A DNA stretch of 64,000 nt from UBA10649 sp963749905 (GTDB taxonomy: Bacteria > Actinomycetota > Actinomycetes > S36-B12). Each line of letters starts with the position of its first letter. The stretch's first letter is position 1. Shown here one piece after another: positions 61,678-64,000 of this stretch. The stretch lies in contig CAVVOF010000002.1 of the NCBI GenBank assembly GCA_963749905.1, positions 372,001 to 436,000 of the forward strand, read 5' to 3'. A program made the translations under genes and the position numbers. The notes under the pieces are model-generated. The model was not told where the DNA came from. It ran no database searches and saw only the letters and a program-made list of their open reading frames with translations.

Positions 61678-63447
61678 CTAGTTGGCGTAGTCCCGGAAGC
61701 CTCGACCGGTCTTGCGCCCGAGGTAGCCCGCCGTCACCAGGTGCTCCAGTCGCGGAGCCGGCGCGAAGCCGGGCTCGCGGAACTCCAGGTACAGCGTCCG
61801 CTGGATCGCGTAGGACACGTCGAGACCCACCACGTCGAGCAGTTCGAACGGGCCCATCGGGTACCCGCAGCCCTTCTTCATCGCGAGATCGATGTCGTCG
61901 GCGGAGGCGTAGTTCGCCTCCAGCATCCGGACCGAGTCGTTGAGGTACGGGAACAGCAGCGCGTTGACGATGAAGCCGGCCCGGTCGCCGCAGGTCACCG
62001 GGTGCTTGCCGATGGCGCGGCACACGGACACGCGCCGTGTCGACGACGTCCTCGGCTGGTGGCCACCGTGCTGCACCACCTCGACCAGCTTCATCAGTGG
62101 CGCCGGGTTGAAGAAGTGGATGCCGACGACGTCCTGCGGCCGCCTGGTGACGACGGCGAGGTCGATCACCGGCAGGCTCGACGTGGTGGTGGCCAGCATC
62201 GCGCCCGGCTTGCAGGTGCGGTCGAGCTCCACGAAGAGCGCCTTCTTGACGTCGAGGTCCTCGACGACGGCCTCGACCACCAGGTCGGCGTAGGACAGCT
62301 CGCGCAGGGAGGACGTGCCGCGTACGCGTTCCAGCGCCGCGTCGCGGTCCTCCGCCGAGAGCTTGCCTCGGCTGACGGCCTTGTCCAGCGAGGCCTCGAT
62401 CCGGCCGAGCGCCTGGGCCGCCTTGTCGCCGCTCCGCGCGACGAGGATGACGTCCATGCCCGCCTTGGCGAACACCTCCGCGATGCCGCTCGCCATCGTC
62501 CCGGACCCGACGACGCCGACGGAGGCGACCTCACGTACCGGCCCGAGCTCGATGGACTCGGTGTCCACCGCATCGACGACGACCGGCGACCCGGGCGCCT
62601 CGTAGGTGTAGAAGCCACGGCCGGACTTGCGGCCCCTGAGCCCCGCGGTGACCAGCTGCTTCAGGATCGGCGACGGGGCATGCAGCCGGTCACGACCCTG
62701 CTTGTACATCGTGTCGAGGATCTCGTAGGCGGTGTCGAGCCCGATCAGATCGAGCAGCATGAGCGGACCCATCGGGTACCCGCAGCCCAGGCGCATCGCG
62801 TCGTCGATGTCCTCCCGGCTCGCGTAGCGCGACTCGAACATCGAGACGGCGTGGTTGAGGTAGCCGAACAGCAGCGCGTTGGCGATGAAGCCGGCTCGGT
62901 CACCGATGACCACCGGCTCCTTGCCCAGCGAGCGGGCGAACTCGACCGCCTCCTCGACGACCTCCTGGGAGGTCACGACGGTGCGCACCACCTCGAGGAA
63001 GGCCTGCACGGGGGCCGGGTTGAAGAAGTGGATGCCGACGACGTTCGCGGGCCGACCCGTCGCGACCGCGATGTCGGTGACCGAGAGCGAGGACGTGTTG
63101 GTGGCCAGGATCGCGTGCGCCGGGGCGATGGCGTCGACCTCGGTGAAGATCTGCTTCTTGAGCTCGAGGCTCTCGCTGACCGCCTCGATCACCAGGTCGG
63201 CGACGGAGAGCTCGGGGATGTCGGTGGTGAAGGTGATCCGATCGAGGAGCTCGGCACGTTCGGCCTCGGTCAGCTTGCCGCGCTTGACTGCGCGCGCCGT
63301 GGAGTTCTCCAGCGTCCCCCGACCATGCTCCAGGGCCGCCGTGCTGTTCTCGATGGCGATGACGCGGTAGCCGTTGCGCGCGATGACCTCCGCGATGCCG
63401 GCACCCATCGTGCCCAGGCCGATGACGCCCACCGTCGAGATTGCCAT
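61678..63447 (-). CDS. Duplicated 3-hydroxyacyl-CoA dehydrogenase, local frame scramble
   Basis: About 588 residues made of two consecutive NAD-domain plus C-terminal-domain units: VGVIGLGTMGAGIAEVI at the N terminus and VGVVGSGTMASGIAEVF in the middle, each with a NTSSL or TTSSL and an IHFFNPAP motif. In the second unit, between LVEVVQ and CRAIGKHPVT, three single extra bases (near 62070, 62054 and 62026) cancel so that the frame is kept; corrected it would read TVATS-EDVVDTARV. 3-hydroxybutyryl-CoA dehydrogenase activity fits with Ccr and thiolase nearby. Start MAISTVGV with AGGGA upstream. Confidence 0.85.
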   Translation of the reverse strand: MAISTVGVIGLGTMGAGIAEVIARNGYRVIAIENSTAALEHGRGTLENSTARAVKRGKLTEAERAELLDRITFTTDIPELSVADLVIEAVSESLELKKQIFTEVDAIAPAHAILATNTSSLSVTDIAVATGRPANVVGIHFFNPAPVQAFLEVVRTVVTSQEVVEEAVEFARSLGKEPVVIGDRAGFIANALLFGYLNHAVSMFESRYASREDIDDAMRLGCGYPMGPLMLLDLIGLDTAYEILDTMYKQGRDRLHAPSPILKQLVTAGLRGRKSGRGFYTYEAPGSPVVVDAVDTESIELGPVREVASVGVVGSGTMASGIAEVFAKAGMDVILVARSGDKAAQALGRIEASLDKAVSRGKLSAEDRDAALERVRGTSSLRELSYADLVVEAVVEDLDVKKALFVELDRTCKPGAMLATTTSSLPVIDLAVVTRRPQDVVGIHFFNPAPLMKLVEVVQHGGHQPRTSSTRRVSVCRAIGKHPVTCGDRAGFIVNALLFPYLNDSVRMLEANYASADDIDLAMKKGCGYPMGPFELLDVVGLDVSYAIQRTLYLEFREPGFAPAPRLEHLVTAGYLGRKTGRGFRDYAN

Positions 63448-63538
63448 GTCCATCCCTTCCCGGGGCCCAGGCGCCCCTCCCCGTGACCCTATCTGCGCGG
63501 CATGCGGCATCACCCGGTGGCGGGTGCGCGCTGACCGG

Positions 63539-63551
63539 CAGAATGCGACCG
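63539..63551 (+). promoter_or_regulatory. Leaderless -10 element of the last gene
   Basis: CAGAAT (63539-63544) plus 7 bases and ATG 63552. Confidence 0.4.
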
Positions 63552-64000
63552 ATGTCACTCCGTCGACGGCCATCGGCCCTGCTGGCCCTGCTCCCCCTGC
63601 TGCTGCTCGCCTGGCTGGCGTCCGCCCCGGCCGCCGACGCGGCCACCGATCCGGCCATGGAGCTGGCCGAGCGCTACGCCCCGTTCGCCGTCGTGCGGGA
63701 GCAGGTGGCGGCGTGCGGACCCGGGGAGCCGTTCCTGCCGGTGCCGGTCGACTCCGTGCTGGGACGGGCCGACGTCGTACTGCGCGGGCCGGCCGGCGAG
63801 GCGCTACCCGGGACCTACCGCCGCGGACTTGGCCGGGAAGGGCGACGGCTGGTACCTGGACCTGCCCGGAAACCCGCTGTCGCCGGGCTGCGACTACGAG
63901 CGCTGGGCGGACGAGGCGACGGGCAGCCTCGCGCCGACCGTGTACGCGCGCGTCGCCAGCGATCCGGAGCACCCGGGGATGCTGGCGCTGCAGTACTGGT
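63552..64000 (+). CDS. Secreted Vps62/DUF946-like protein, frameshifted and cut by window
   Basis: The signal peptide MSLRRRPSALLALLPLLLLA is followed by ERYAPFAVVREQ and CGPGEPFLPVPVDSVLG. One extra base near 63825 shifts the frame; after correction the text reads DLAGKGDGWYLDLPGNPLSP, CDYERWADEATG and ALQYW before the window ends. That order resembles actinobacterial Vps62-related proteins. An in-frame ATG at 63543 is the alternative start. Function unknown. Confidence 0.65.
   Translation, partial: MSLRRRPSALLALLPLLLLAWLASAPAADAATDPAMELAERYAPFAVVREQVAACGPGEPFLPVPVDSVLGRADVVLRGPAGEALPGTYRRGLGREGRRLVPGPARKPAVAGLRLRALGGRGDGQPRADRVRARRQRSGAPGDAGAAVL

Noticed and set aside
61406..62023. 205-codon minus-strand frame over the zinc-ribbon gene
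   Set aside because: It mixes shifted parts of the dehydrogenase and zinc-ribbon genes, an effect of the extra bases, not a gene.

Overview
The window is high-GC actinobacterial DNA with dense, short-spaced genes, many GTG starts and many starts placed 5-9 bases behind a TAnnnT hexamer. A GlgE-type glucan pathway, a mycothiol-dependent-type enzyme, a 13E12-type HNH protein and the gene order leuB-serA-ilvC-ilvN-ilvB-gatB/A/C-ligA-(core MetE)-mnmA-iscS-etfA-etfB-GT4 point to Actinomycetota; that order follows the Mycobacterium tuberculosis Rv2995c-Rv3032 block as I know it. A Nocardioidaceae-like organism is my guess only. I saw no rRNA, tRNA, CRISPR array, insertion sequence or phage gene, and no gene-free stretch longer than 300 bases.

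Region 1 (1-20 kb) is branched-chain amino acid biosynthesis: cimA (cut by the window edge), ilvE and leuB on the minus strand, leuA on the plus strand, then serA, ilvC, ilvN, ilvB and ilvD on the minus strand. Three ribosome-mediated attenuators are readable: an Ile-rich leader before cimA, a Leu leader with a possible pseudoknot before leuA, and an Ile/Leu/Val leader before ilvB. Interleaved are a tyrosine phosphatase, a heterodimeric ABC exporter, an EamA permease and a secreted serine protease.

Region 2 (20-38 kb) holds gatCAB (Asp/Glu-tRNA amidotransferase), a DM13 protein, an HNH protein, ligA, an MFS permease, the sulfur cluster iscS-mnmA-core MetE, etfBA, a GT4 glycosyltransferase and an enoyl-CoA hydratase.

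Region 3 (38-48 kb) is alpha-glucan metabolism: glgX, glgP, glgE and glgB, with glgP and glgE divergent around a possible sugar-type operator.

Region 4 (47-64 kb) begins with a TetR regulator under a recognisable promoter/operator, an MDMPI-family enzyme, a hemerythrin, a P-loop protein lacking the P-loop lysine, a membrane diguanylate cyclase, a CnoX-like thioredoxin and a cysteine-free Rrf2 regulator. It continues with ethylmalonyl-CoA pathway genes (meaB, acetyl-CoA acetyltransferase, epimerase, crotonyl-CoA carboxylase/reductase), an OafA-like acyltransferase, two alpha/beta hydrolases, a small zinc-ribbon protein, a duplicated 3-hydroxyacyl-CoA dehydrogenase and a secreted protein cut by the window end.

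Two features cut across the map. First, two families of long palindromes (arms about 21-27 bases) each occur twice, always at gene 3' ends. Second, fifteen apparent single-base insertions disrupt ilvD, gatA, both hydrolases, the zinc-ribbon gene, the dehydrogenase and the last gene. All are extra bases, and eleven lie between 60.3 and 63.9 kb, so sequence error is more likely than gene decay.
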